Shown one piece after another: positions 44,263-55,384 of a stretch of DNA of 64,000 bases. The notes beneath the pieces are model-generated. The model searched no databases and was not told where the DNA came from. It saw only the letters and a program-made list of their open reading frames with translations. Position numbers and translations under genes: made by a program. The stretch's first letter is position 1. Each line of letters opens with the position of its first letter. Source of the stretch: Trichobilharzia regenti (lineage: Eukaryota; Platyhelminthes; Trematoda; Strigeidida; Schistosomatidae); the NCBI GenBank assembly GCA_944472135.2, contig OX235268.1, positions 8,996,589 through 9,060,588 of the forward strand. The letters run 5' to 3'.

Positions 44263-44631
44263 TCAGTCATGAATAATTTGTAATTTTCGTTTCCTAGAAG
44301 ACAATAATGCTTAATCCAAACTGATGGCATCATTACACAAACTGTTAGAATGCTATTGGTGTCAGAGGTCAAAATCAACAGTCGGAAATATAATTCAATC
44401 TGTGAACAGAACAGAATAGAATACGCACAACAAGTAATGAAAACGTTGTGGAATGACACAAACTATTATTGTGAAGAAGTGATTTTCGCTGTATGGTCAT
44501 GTCTTCACTGATAGGGACGGAATGAACGTGCACACGATTCGTTATTTAGCCAATGTTATGACATAAATACGCAGTGGATTGAATGCAATTTATTCTAAAA
44601 CATGATTTTTATGACTTTAATTATTTAACAG

Positions 44632-44643
44632 ATCTAGGGAAAA
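44632..44643 (+). CDS. MEG micro-exon, 12 nt
   Basis: ATCTAGGGAAAA between acceptor AATTATTTAACAG and donor GTGAGT. With the one base carried over from the signal exon it reads D-L-G-K and leaves one base. It is symmetric, so inclusion or skipping keeps the frame. Confidence 0.6.
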
Positions 44644-45167
44644 GTGAGTAGTACTTTTCAAAAGCAGTTCACGTAATATCAAAATACAAATCAAACTTTG
44701 AAATAATTATAAATATCAGCATAATGAGTATTCGACACTTCAGGGAATGAATGGCACATAGTGTCTGAACATGGATCCGAATAATTGATTTTCAACAAAC
44801 TTATTGTAGATGACAACCGATAAATGTCTGGTGCAATTCTGAGTAAACAAGTATCACCATGCATTTACAAATTTAAATCTGATAAAATGGAAATACTCAG
44901 GATGAACATTTGTGCACATTTTTGAATTCAACATTTATCCATTGAAATTCAGTACGTGTGGAGAAGCGATCTGTCTAGACACAGCAGATTATCAAAACGT
45001 TGTGTAATTACACAAATTAGTATTGTGAAGAAGTAATATTCGCTGTATCGTCATGTCCTCACGGAGAGAGAATAAACGTTGACATGATTCGTTTTTGAGG
45101 CAATGTAATGACATAATTACGCAATTGATAAAGTGATATTTCATATGAAATAATAAATAAAATTTTC

Positions 45168-45805
45168 GAACAATGCAAATTTACATGTATCTGCGGGAGC
45201 AGTTACATTGGAAGGACAGAAAGAAGGGCATATCTACGATTTTCCGAACATGTACCAAAAAGCTTACGTCTAAAGGGAACAAATGCTTTAAATAGTGCCA
45301 TCACCAGGCATCTTCTCGACACGGGTCATGAGGTGGACGCTGAAAAGTCGTTCAAAATTATCAATAAGCAAAATAGCTCCATTCTCCTTAAGTTTGCTGA
45401 AGCCATTTCCATCAAGCGCATGAAACCTGATTTATGCGTCCAGAAAGAAGCGGTTATCAGCCTTTCTTTGCCCTGGTAACTGGATAATTTCACCTCTCTT
45501 TCCTCCGAATGTGAAATGCTAAAAGTTTCCATTGTGTTTGATTATTATTGTTCGGAATAGTGGTTAATATTGCATATTTATATATGTATATATTTTTAGT
45601 GTATGCGTATATTGATCGATTGATTTTTTGTTTAAACTGAACTCTGTGCAAGTATGTTAAAATTGTTGTTGTAGATATATTTAATAATGTCTTTGCCATG
45701 TAAGCAGCTGACGAGAAGGCAACGAAATAAAAGATGGTACCATTTTATTCTGCTAAAACTGTAGTTCTTGCATTGTTCAAATTCATTAAGGGGAATAAAT
45801 GTATG
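45168..45805 (+). mobile_element. PLE 3' fragment inserted in a MEG intron
   Basis: Bounded by a 13-nt duplication AAATAAAATTTTC at 45155-45167 and 45806-45818. It encodes the GIY-YIG region: CKFTCICGSSYIGRTERRAY, LRFSEHVPKSLRLKGTNALN, ITRHLLDTGHEVDAEKSFKI and KPDLCVQKEAVISLSLPW, stop at 45478, then a 3' UTR holding a hammerhead candidate. The fragment begins at the endonuclease, so it is strongly 5'-truncated. Its right edge lies 14 nt before the next micro-exon acceptor. A relative lies at 56745-57523. Confidence 0.88.
45703..45754 (+). ncRNA. Hammerhead ribozyme candidate in a PLE 3' UTR
   Basis: Order and spacing fit a type I hammerhead: helix I strand AGCAG (45703-45707), core CTGACGA (45708-45714), a 9-nt stem II segment GAAGGCAAC, GAAA (45724-45727), helix III ATAAAA (45727-45732) pairing perfectly with TTTTAT (45743-45748) around a 10-nt loop, cleavage triplet ATT (45747-45749), then CTGCT (45750-45754) pairing perfectly with AGCAG. 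The weak point is stem II, with only one closing G-C pair, so activity may be lost. PLEs are known to carry hammerheads in their terminal repeats. Confidence 0.5.
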
Positions 45806-45831
45806 AAATAAAATTTTCAATATTGTCATAG

Positions 45832-45840
45832 GTAGAATAG
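45832..45840 (+). CDS. MEG micro-exon, 9 nt
   Basis: GTAGAATAG between acceptor ATTGTCATAG and donor GTGAGT. In the running frame (one carried base) it reads S-R-I and leaves one base. Symmetric; located just 3' of the PLE insertion, which may have altered its polypyrimidine tract. Confidence 0.52.
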   Translation, partial: VE

Positions 45841-46174
45841 GTGAGTTTCACTACTGAGATTATTTTGATTGATAAAATATTACACAGCAAACTGTGGGAA
45901 AAATATAAATATCAGCATAATAAGTATTTGACACTTCAGGGAATGAATGGCACATAGTGTCTGAACATGGATCCGAATAATTGATTTTCAACAAATGTAT
46001 TGTTGATATCAACCGTTAAACTCTTGGTGAATGTCTGAGTAAACAAGTATCCTCACAGAATGAGAAATAATGGGCAATTGTTTTGTTGTGTAGCCAGTGT
46101 ATTAACATAAATACTCAATTGTTTATTTCAAATTTATAGTTTAAATACATTGATTCATTTTTTGAATATACTAG

Positions 46175-46189
46175 GTCCGAAATATGGAT
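46175..46189 (+). CDS. MEG micro-exon, 15 nt
   Basis: GTCCGAAATATGGAT between acceptor GAATATACTAG and donor GTAAGT. In frame it reads G-P-K-Y-G and leaves one base. Third member of the duplicated series. Confidence 0.58.
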
Positions 46190-46641
46190 GTAAGTACTAC
46201 TGTTTAAATCATTTGGATTTGAAAAATGTCACACAGTAAACGTTGAAAAAAAATATAAATGTGAGCATAACGAGTGAGGATTTGACACTTCAGGAAATGG
46301 CGCATTTTGTATTTTGAGTAATTGGTATTCGCTGGGTATTCGCTAGGTTGTTCTCCGTGCAGAAATCGGTTGAACTGTCTATTTCATTTAGCTCTCCATT
46401 GAGTTCATTTTTCACATGCCTGTTACGTTGTATTTACTTTGGATTGCTTTTTATTATTATTTATGTTGATAATCATTCAGCCGTATATTATGTTATGTTA
46501 ATTTGAACTTTCCATTGTTCATTTATTTGTCTTTTCAACCCTGTGTAGTCCTCTATCTCTCTCTAGGTTGTTTATCTCCTTCGATATATATCATATATAT
46601 GTGAACTAATCAACATAAATCTCTTGTTTTTTTATTTGTAG

Positions 46642-46652
46642 AAGGCGGTTAG
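46642..46652 (+). CDS. MEG terminal exon (coding end) with NAGNAG acceptor
   Basis: A T-rich tract ends in TTTGTAGAAG, a tandem acceptor. Splicing after TAG gives TAA directly (protein ends ...KYG). Splicing after AAG adds C-G before TAG at 46650-46652. The predicted mature peptide is thus only about 12-14 residues (DLGKSRIGPKYG, plus CG). Additional unseen micro-exons are possible. The 3' UTR runs to about 46875. Confidence 0.48.
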
Positions 46653-46847
46653 AAGTGTTGCTTCGTATTATCTTCGCGTTTTGACCTACTGACGCACCCA
46701 GTCGCTGGGATGATATCGAATGAGAAATATACACTTCATTTTCATTACACAACAAATTATTATAAAAACACTTCCAATTTCACTTCAACCGTGTAGTTGT
46801 TGTTTCTGTAATCTCAGAAGTTTGGTGTATTTCTTTCAAAGTTAACT

Positions 46848-46853
46848 AATAAA
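46848..46853 (+). terminator. Poly(A) signal AATAAA of the MEG
   Basis: AATAAA about 200 nt after the terminal-exon stop, followed by T-rich sequence; cleavage expected near 46870. Confidence 0.55.
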
Positions 46854-47010
46854 TAACAATCTTTGACATTCCATCTTCATTATTATTATTATTCCATCTT
46901 CCTGGATTTGTCTGATTGTATGACTGATTAGTATCTGCTGATAGACAGCTTCACTGAATCGATATTCTTCGTGATTAATGTCCAAAGTTTACTAATAGTC
47001 TCTGCGTTAT

Positions 47011-47205
47011 GTGCGTCGGTGGCACAGTGGTTAGGACTCTCGCCGACCATGCACATGGTCCGGGGTTCGAGCCCACACCGGCGCACACCAGATATCTATG
47101 GTCGGCCTGCGAAATTTGGGCTACCGATATCCACGCTGAAAATTCCATACTTGTGCCAAAAAAAAGTGTGGAATCAAACTGTTACCAAAAATAAAAATAA
47201 AAAAA
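47011..47205 (+). mobile_element. SINE family A
   Basis: GTGCGTCGGTGGCACAGTGG head, B box GGTTCGAGCCC, body ending GTGTGGAATCAAACTGTTACC and an A-rich tail with ATAAA/TTATAAAT repeats. Confidence 0.9.
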
Positions 47206-47229
47206 TTATAAATAAAAAAATTATAAATG

Positions 47230-48175
47230 TAGAACAATTCTACTAGGCGACAAAGGGCGGGCGAATTCTAAGTGATATTTCTTGTATTAGCTTGATGATT
47301 GTGATGCAAACTCTCAAGCATACAAAGTAATTTTGAGGCCGAACATCAGAAATCCGCCTGCACTTAACAAATATTTCCATCAGCAATTGTTGAAGGCGCT
47401 TTCAGTCTCCAGCTATCGGTTTGCGTATGTAGACAACAGGCCTCATATTTTGTCGATAGCCTCCGAAGTTCATCTGAATTTTGTTCAAATTTGCACGTAT
47501 CTTACTTACTTCCTTCGGTGAACGTGAACAGGAAATTATCTCAATCAGAAAGAGATTGAGTTGTTATTTGGAGTTTTCTGCTAAGTATCAAAATTCATAA
47601 GAAACACAAGGAGGACACTAAAACAATTTTCATTTGGAGTGTCGTAAATCTCCATGATGACATCACCAGTGACGCCAGAATGCCTCCCATCTTAATGTAT
47701 AAAGGAAACTGTTTGAAGTGTGGTTGAATACAACAATGGTATGTAGGAAGAAAATATTAATTTGCATGTCTTTCTTATCCGCGGACTCATCCATCATCCT
47801 TTTGAAAAGGCACGATGCAGTGAAAGGAACAAAATTTTATGATAGAGAAATCAACTATGTTCAGTTACTCGGATTTCTCTGAACTACTATTCATACGAGA
47901 AATACTTTACTGTACTTCACCTTCTAATGTCGTCAGGAGATTCATTGGTTTTCAGAGGGATGAAACGAGGTTCCTGCACCAAACTTTGTTTCTTGTCCAT
48001 ACCATCTTTTTATTGTCACATCTTTCAACTGTTCATCATAATTAATGATAGTATTAAGAAGACAATTAAAGCGAAGTAAATTTTCTTTTCGACGAAGTCA
48101 TCATCTAGGCTGTATATTTGTGTATTTATATCTGATGGATGGAAAAGTTCCAGAATAATTTCCGGTTAAGGGTCA
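47230..48175. other. No gene identified
   Basis: Unrecognised sequence; the reverse complement at 48080-48110 (GATGATGACTTCGTCGAAAAG) was examined for a hammerhead and not accepted. Confidence 0.4.
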
Positions 48176-48179
48176 AATT

Positions 48180-49130
48180 TAAAAAACATTGAAATTAGGT
48201 ATTAGAATGCTATAATAAAATGACAAAACAAACACAAAGTTCGGTTATGACAATATGGTAATGTAAACAAGGATTAAGTAAAACTTAAAATAACATGAAT
48301 AAACTGGAAGTTTAGATAAGAAAGGCGATGGGATGGTAATTAGTAAAAAATTACCTGTTTATGATGGCCATGGCAGAGACAGGGATTGGACGAATTTATT
48401 TTGTACACAAAGGGTGGTTTTGAGATTTTGGATAGCTAGCGCCTCGGCTATACCCAGATGTCTTGATTTCACCCCCTTTGATAGGTTTGATTGGATCTTG
48501 TATATTACTTTGAAGGATTTTTTGAAAGGCGCTGAATGTCCTGAACTAACCAGATGTTCTGTCACTGAAGTGTATGCACGCTTTTGGTCTCCTTTACTAA
48601 CCAGGCTGGGTAGTGTTCACGAGCGCGATTTCAAGTCGACGCATGGTACGGACAACGTATAAGAGCAAGTAAACTGGTGGCACAGTGGTTAGGACTCTCG
48701 CCGACCATGCACATGGTCCGGGGTTCGAGCCCGCACCGACGCACACCTGATATCTATGGTCGGCCTGCAAAATTTGGGCTACCGATATCCATGCTGAAAA
48801 TTCCATACTTGTATCAAAAATACAGTGTGGAATCAAGCTGTAAATAAAAAAAAATAAAAAAAAAATATGCACCTTCAGGTGGCCCAATGTGACGGCTTGT
48901 CTTTCGCCTTCTGACTGAATAGGTTCTTGCTGAAAAATATCAGTAGTAGGCTCGCGACGAAGTATGTTTTCCTCAGCGATTTGGAGAGGCGTTTGCAAAA
49001 CATTTCTGCTTTAATATCACCTTTGAATTCTAGATTAAGCAGAAGTATTTTCTTTGGAACGGATTGGGCTAGTTTGGAAGTATTCTTAGGTTTGAGATTC
49101 CCTGCAGTTTTCTTCTTAAAAACTCCTATT
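48180..49130 (-). mobile_element. PLE: RT end, GIY-YIG and 3' UTR, split by a SINE
   Basis: Minus strand: KLAQSVPKKILLLNLEFKGD, KRLSKSLRKTYFVASLLLIF, SHWAT (to about 48890), then a SINE at 48676-48865. The endonuclease remainder follows in SVTEHLVSSGHSAPFKKSFK and IAEALAIQNLKTTLCVQNKF-VQSLSLPWPS, with a stop at about 48357 and a 3' UTR to about 48180. It faces the plus-strand PLE at 49577. Confidence 0.78.
48676..48865 (+). mobile_element. SINE family A inside a PLE endonuclease
   Basis: Starts at GGTGGCACAGTGG, lacking the first 7 nt of the family head; B box GGTTCGAGCCC, A-rich tail. The PLE sequence AAGTAAACTGGT and ATATGCACC on either side would be contiguous without it (family form CAAGTGAACTGGTATATGCAC). 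No clear target duplication. Confidence 0.87.
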
Positions 49131-49576
49131 ACCAAATGTGTATATTTCAATGATAGTATTATAACTAAATACACAATTCAAGCTCTCTCTCACTTAATCT
49201 GTTCCTATCCAATCACAACTGGATTTCACAACACGTGCCATGCCGTAGATCACACACTGATTGTACCTCAGCGCATTCATTGCAATCATTAAGAACTATG
49301 TTGTCAAAATACCACAGTCCCAAATGTCTGTCTTAGTGAAGTAGTGAAATTTCCCTGAAGACATGATATTAAATAAAGTGAGATGACGTTAACCTCTCAT
49401 GCTCCCCTTCCCTTGTATATTTGAACATTACCTGAACAACATTCACACGTGTCGTTCTGCGTTAGTAATTCAACGTAGCTTATTTGATTATCGGCCCTGC
49501 ATCTCTCAATATATTTCTAATATTATTTATTTCCCTGTATGTAGACTATTGAGCTGCAGAGGCCTACCGAAATTCG

Positions 49577-50800
49577 ATGGATTCATTAAATGCAGCCTTA
49601 ATAATCGTTGTAGATTGTTTTGAATTACTGTCGGTCAATAAATGTTTCCAATGTTTAGGGAAGCGCCTCTCGGAAAGCGCTGTCAATGCACTGAGTGATC
49701 TAGCGAAACTAGTTGTGGGGTTGCTAAGCATCCCGTTCGAAGAGATTTTTCGAAAGAGTGTCTTCGAACTAATATGGATTCTCGGATATTTTACAAATCG
49801 TTGTGAAAGATCATTCGACACTTTCACTTTCACAGATCTATACCGTTTGATTGAATCGAATTTGTTCTCGGAGTCAGAGGTTATCCGAATAGGTTTCAAA
49901 TTTGGTGATTGTGCTCTTAAAGTAGACCAATTTGGCACTGATGTACAGTGTGAAAATTTGTTTTCTCCAACGTCAGATCTTACACCATCATCGAACGATG
50001 AACTAACTAGGTTCCAAACGACGCTAGTTGACAGCTGCCAACAATACAAGAATAATAGACATTCAGTCAATACACTCTCATCTAAGCAACACAGAGAAGC
50101 TCTAAGAGAACTGGTAAGCAACGAAAGCTTTATCATTAGAAAGCCAGATAAAGGTGACGGTATAGTTTTACTGGACGAAAGGGACTATGTTGAGAAAATG
50201 GAAGGTATTTTGAATGATCTAACTAAATTCCAATCTCTTGATGTCTATAAAGACCTCAATGTAGGAGTGTAGAAACTAATGACCGACTGCCTCAAAACAA
50301 AACTGAACCAAGTAGGAGTATTATCATCAACCACGCATGAGTCCATGAAACCAACAGGAACCAATACTCCACGTCTTTACGGTCTAACAAAAAGTGCACA
50401 AATCAGGTCTTCCTCTTCGCCATGTTTTAGATATGTATAACTTTCCATTTCACGGTAAAGCGAAGCGGTTAGTGAAGATTCTGGGTCCTTTGCACAGAGA
50501 AATCGTGCAACACAGAATTAGTGATGTCTTTGACTTTATTTCTAAAATATGCGATACTGATGTGCGGTATAAACGCATGTTATCCATGGATGTCTCATCA
50601 ATATTCACTGATGTACCGCCTGTGGAAACAGTAGATTATATTTGTGAAGAAATCACCGAAAGGCAATTAGACTTGGGAATCCCTTTGTGTAGCCTCAAAG
50701 AATTACTTCGTAAATGCACAATGAATGTTCACTTTGTCTTCGATAATTCCTATTATCGACAAGAATATTCTTCGTGCAGATTGACTTTTATTTCATAATC
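49577..50800 (+). mobile_element. PLE N-terminal and RT start, truncated
   Basis: The frame 49577-50272 has the PLE N-terminal domain: RIGFKFGDCALKVDQFGTDV, CENLFSPTSDL, then FIIRKPDKGDGIVLLDERDY and ILNDLTKFQSL, the hallmark start of a PLE RT. After a frameshift at about 50270-50400, 50394-50798 gives HKSGLPLRHVLDMYNFPFHG, KRMLSMDVSSIFTDVPPVET and MNVHFVFDNSYYRQEY. It stops just before the RQ-DG-AMGSPLGP box, so the catalytic YVDD and endonuclease are missing here. A rare 5' part among the 3'-biased PLE fragments of this window. Confidence 0.82.
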
Positions 50801-51049
50801 TGTTACTCTACCTTAACAATTTATCCACCGCATAACTGGCTATCTTTATTGTAACGACCACAAATATTATGTTTTATAATTGTAAGAACCTGAAGAGGAT
50901 GAATTATTGAAAAGAATATTCTTCGTTCAGATTGTCTTTTATTTCATAAATGGAGAACACTAAATGTACGTTCAAGGGCTGACAGATATCAAGTGTACTG
51001 ATAACATAATGAGGTTAAATTGTGAGCTGTAATAATATACGAGAGACAT

Positions 51050-52545
51050 AAAACAATTCCAACATTGGTGTGAACACGGGCAGTAATTTTGCACGAAATA
51101 TTACCAATAACAAAACTTATCATTGTGTGTAGACTATTAAAATATAATTACACTTTATTTGACATAATAAGCTGCTTAGTGTAAATTACACAAGGCTGAC
51201 ACATAAGAAAAGGTTGAAAGGAACAAGAAGTTCAACAAAGATATCTTCTGTCCTTTTCGGCGATTTCATTCTCAATATCAGCTGTACAATCGCATTTATG
51301 TGGATTATTTTACACGGATACAATTATTATTTGTCTAATTCCACATAGTAGCGAAGGTGATAATAATTTTCAACTTGGTATGAATGTTTGAAGATACGAA
51401 TATAGATTACAAGGGGTTTAAACACAAAATTGCATAGGATTAGAAAACAGTTACGAGGTATGCAAAATTAATATTTGATAACTGGAGAAATAATAGTTTT
51501 AAAGGCGAATAAAAGGTGATAAGTATTTTCAACTTGATATGAATTACAAGAGGCTTTAGAGACGCAGGGATAGAAGGAATTACAGGTGTGAACAAAATGA
51601 GCATGGAAACAAATTGAAATCAAAATGTTTAACTTGAAATGTAAATTAGGAGGTGTGAATATAGGTTAAAAGAGGTATAGAAACAAAAGAGTTACACAGG
51701 ATTAGAATATAATTGTAAAATGGTTATTCTAAACGGATTACAAGTGTGATCAGGAGGAGTATGGAAACAAACTTAAAATGACTGATTTTATATCTGAAAA
51801 ATAGGATGAATTGAATGAAGACAAAGAGAGAAAATTACGCGAACAGAGAAGAAAAGAAAACAAAAAAACTGAAGGATCAGGGAACATACCGAACTAGGTC
51901 CATGGCAGGTGTAAAGGCTGGACTAGTTTCTTTTGAACACATAGCTTCGGCTTTCCGATGCATATGGCGAGAACTTCCGCAGTACAAAGAATTCGGAAAC
52001 ACATTGCCTTTGGTAGATTTTTGTTTACCTTGTAAATGACTCTAAATGATGAGTCGGTTGAGATTCTGTGACAGGTATTGACGAGATGTTCCGTTATTGC
52101 ACTTCTGATTGAACCAGTGCCTCCTCTTTGCAGCCATGCCGGATGATGTTCTCTAACACGTTTCTGATAAGACCCGCATAGAACCATCGATGTACCTAGC
52201 TCCGCAAGAGCAGGTGAACTGATAAATGCACAATGAAGTGGTCATATGCGGAAGTCTGTCCTTCCCGTTGCTCCGAAGTAGTGGGCGGCTAGAGAATATC
52301 ACTCTTATAGTTGCTGCCGGAAAAGTCTTCTTCAGGGAGTCGGAGATTCTCCTTTTAAGGATATCTGCTGCTAGGTCTCTCCTGAATTCTGGATTCAAAT
52401 ACAGTGTCTTCTCTTGCACTGAAGCGTATTCTTCTCTTTTTGACCTTGGTTTCATGTTCTTCTCCACGAAATGTGGTGGGTTTCCATTTTTAAGCAGGAT
52501 GCTTTTGAGAAATAGGAGCTGTTCTTCTAAACAGTCATCAACCAC
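51050..52545 (-). mobile_element. PLE: RT end, GIY-YIG and long 3' UTR
   Basis: The minus frame 52545-52153 has EEQLLFLKSILLKNGNPPHF, TLYLNPEFRRDLAADILKRR, then the endonuclease start SLCIYQFTCSCGARYIDGSM. After a frameshift at about 52160 it continues QKRVREHHPAWLQRGGTGSI and CVQKKLVQPLHLPWT to 51894. The 3' UTR, about 51050-51890, shares its degenerate subunits (GAATATAGATTACAAGAGGC-like) with 60150-61049. Confidence 0.85.
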
Positions 52546-53635
52546 TTAAAAATCATATACATACAACTGTTCAGCTTGATAATACATTCGTTGAGAAGAG
52601 TCTCTTCGCTGAATATTTTGTTCTCAATACACTGTGTTTCCTTCATGTCAAACTGTTTGTATCTTACAAATATATGGATGTATTACATAGTGTGTCCAGC
52701 TTAATTCTCACATGTGTTGCAATGTGGTAACATCTCCGCCATTTATTCAGTCACGTAATGGAATTAAGGAGGTTCAAAGTGTGTAATTGTTTAAGTGTTC
52801 ATGCTTATATTTGTCACTACAACTACGCTTAAGTTTTAGTTTCCCTGCATAGGCACTGTAAACTCATCCACTTGGAATAAGCTTGGATGTCATCTCAATC
52901 TTAGAAGGGTTGCAGTCGTACTGGTGTAAGTCCTGCAATTTTTCAAAGGAATTACATGAGGACATGATCTGCGAGGTTATTTGCACTGTCTGTATATATG
53001 TGGTGGTTTGTCATATCAATTGTTGTTTTTTGTTCCACTATGTTTATTTTTTGTTTTCGAACTTTGTTTATTTGCATAATTTTGTTAAAAGTTTTGTCGT
53101 GCTTACTTCTGAAGTTGTTTCTCGTCTTCTGCATCCGTGAGTCAATTGGTTGATGTTAAAGACAGCAGATGGGTTGTATACGCCGGGGAGGCTAGTGCTG
53201 AGAATGACATGCACACGGAGATAAGGAATAGCTGTGTACCCACACGACGGGGAGCGAGAATGTAGACGACAGAGGCTTGCATACGTCACCGTTACTAGAG
53301 CTGAGGCAGAATGAGTGACAAGCGATCCCAGTGGTAATTGATAGGGAATAGATAAGGCGATGTGCGAAGAGTATCATGAGGTGCTACTATGGTCACGTTG
53401 CTTTCTGTAAGAGTCATTCTAGTCAGTGGTGATTGTGTTGCAAGATATCAAGAGGATGCCTTTAACTGGAAGGCGTAGGTTGTCATCGATGTGTGTGATT
53501 GTGCTGTGGTGTGTTGGCTTTTCTGTTTGTTTTCCATTTCAGCTTTCTCCGTGTGACCCAGGTTCTCGCAATGGCATCCACGTCAACGTGTATTGGTCGT
53601 GATGGAAAAAAGGAATGGATCCCTTTGATACTGCA
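52546..53635. other. No gene identified
   Basis: AT-rich, unrecognised sequence between PLE and repeat C. Confidence 0.4.
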
Positions 53636-53639
53636 CTGA

Positions 53640-53995
53640 TAGTCATTGATACTGCAGTCATCGTATGATCGTTCGCTGTTCGTTGGAAGACGGAGAAAAA
53701 CTATCAGAAACCTTGTATGTAATCACCTTATTGTCGCTTACATATTGACTTATGAATAAAGGATTCTCGAGTCGCCAATCTGTGTTCGCGTTGGTTATTA
53801 CAAATTGTTTCAAAAAGTCTTCCAGGGACAGAGTGAGGTCCAGCGTAGTAAGAGCTGGACACTGACAGTTTATGAGAGTTGGCTGACACCAGATATAAAG
53901 GACAGCAAATGATGGGACAAAGTGAAGGTGTGTCTCTGAAGCCCTAAATTCCACAGAGGGATTTAAAATAATCCTTAACATATATAACTGCACAA
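53640..53995 (-). repeat. Dispersed repeat C, longest copy
   Basis: Minus-strand version of the element at 29255-29440, extended by a head resembling the SR2-like 3' end (GTGGAATTTAGGGCTTCAGA) and a tail TCTCCGTCTTCCAACGAACAG. Translation yields a frame without stops in 53999-53658, but the other copies do not conserve a frame, so coding is unlikely. Confidence 0.55.
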
Positions 53996-54001
53996 TCACA
54001 T

Positions 54002-54390
54002 CATATTATACATTGTTTATCAGGTGAGGAAAATATAATTATACATACATACATAATTTCATTGAAGCTGGCTCTATCAGAATATATATTGTCCTCACTC
54101 TCTCACACTTGGTGATAAACAACATATGATATAATCTTTTTCTCTAAAAACCTATTCAGAACAATTTGCACTAAAGGAGATTAAACTGATTGCATATTGT
54201 TCTCATGATAACAGTTACTTATCTCCGTCATTATCGTTACATTATTTTATGTTTACAGTCACGTAATTTGCAAAACACTCAATTATACCATGGTGTGTGT
54301 AATACACCTACAGACACAGAAATAGTAGAGAGAATAATCACACTTGTGAGTGATAAGTAATTCCAGCATATCCGTCTATCACACTTTTAC
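54002..54390. repeat. Single arm plus spacer of the foldback element
   Basis: Reverse complement of about 38200-38590, with only the first about 20 nt of the second arm retained before it runs into repeat C. Confidence 0.72.
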
Positions 54391-54394
54391 TTGT

Positions 54395-55134
54395 GGTGCC
54401 CAAATGCGTCAAAGAATCGTGAATGCATATTCGCGACTCTGAATATATTACACGTACCATGCGTACCATGTGGCTTGAAAACGCGCTCGTGAACACTACA
54501 AGGTGTAGCTGATGAAAGGAGAACAAAACATGTACATACTTCAGTAACGGAACATCTGGTCAATTCAGGACATTCAGCGCCATTCGGTTAATCCTTGAAA
54601 GTCATATATAAGATTCTCTCAAACCAATCAAAGGGAGTGAAATTAAGACCTTTGAGTATAGCCGAGGCGGCACTTGCAATCGATAAACTTAATATCACGC
54701 TATGTATCTTAAGGAAGTACGTCCAAGTCTTGTCCCAGCCATGGCCATCATAAACAGGTAATTCTTCCAATAGTGGCTATCCCATTGCCTTTCTTATACA
54801 AACTTCCTTTTTACTTCATGTTATTTTTAAGATTTTATTAGGCCTTTCATATTTACACTACCATATTTTCCTTTCCGAACTTCTTGTACATTTTCTTATG
54901 AGCGAGTAGTGTGATTCTAAAATATGCATGATGGGAAAATTGATTATAATGCAATAGTAATAATACTATTTAAAATATCAAGATAGTAGTATACGTAAAT
55001 GATAAAAATGAAGCAAAATGTTTGTATGAAAGTTACTCAAGCCACGGTAGGGCGAGAGGATATGTGTAGCACTTTTGAGTGCAGAGGTCAAATTTCACAC
55101 TATGTGAGTATGTGTGTAGGTTATACTGATGTAA
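54395..55134 (+). mobile_element. PLE: GIY-YIG end and 3' UTR
   Basis: Plus strand: SVTEHLVNSGHSAPFG, KILSNQSKGVKLRPLSIAEA, TLCILRKYVQVLSQPWPS, with a stop at 54750. The 3' UTR (54755-55134) matches 36601-36960 (-), including GAGTGCAGAGGTCAAATTTC. Same family as 36601-37520. Confidence 0.78.
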
Positions 55135-55384
55135 AATTAAATGTATTAATTAAATGATGAGAGCCGTAATCACAACAGTTGTATACATATCTAGCTGTGG
55201 TAGGATATGAAGGCGTAGGGCGAATGCACTCTATCCTCGTCGTAGTGTGAACACTGCTTTATGCATAGATTGAGGGTTGTTGTATCCTGGTAAGTAACAA
55301 CAGTGACATACACACGAAGGTGGTGTTGTAGTCATGGTGAACCACTACATTATATATACATACTTTATGCTATTTCTGTATTTC
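55135..55384 (-). repeat. Dispersed repeat D, second copy
   Basis: Reverse complement of 32826-33085 (GAGGGTTGTTGTATCCTGGT, CACACGAAGGTGGTGTTGTA). Confidence 0.65.

Larger units (their letters stand above)
44450..46330 (+). repeat. Three tandem exon-plus-intron units of the MEG
   Basis: Each unit has a left intron block (TTGTGAAGAAGT, TTCGCTGTAT, CATGTC..., GACATAA-TACGCA), one micro-exon, and a right intron block (AATATAAATATCAGCATAAT, GACACTTCAGGGAATG, ATGGCACATAGTGTCTGAAC). The micro-exons are at 44632, 45832 and 46175. The middle unit also holds a PLE insertion; the third lacks part of the left block. Intron similarity is high while the micro-exons differ in length and sequence. Confidence 0.78.

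Noticed and set aside
44305..44370. Acceptor-like TTTCCTAG before AAGACAATAATGC
   Set aside because: In the MEG phase it gives a stop after a few codons, and no nearby GTRAGT donor is present.
48075..48115. Minus-strand GATGATGACTTCGTCGAAAAG resembling a hammerhead core
   Set aside because: C3 of CUGAUGA is replaced by A, stem II pairs C with C, and no helix III/I partner fits.
49564..50136. 190-codon open frame on the minus strand
   Set aside because: It is antisense to a PLE frame with clear motifs on the plus strand (RKPDKGDGIVLLD, CENLFS), so it is a shadow.
53658..53999. 113-codon open frame in repeat C
   Set aside because: The other copies of the repeat do not keep the frame, and the start overlaps an RTE-like 3' end; likely chance.
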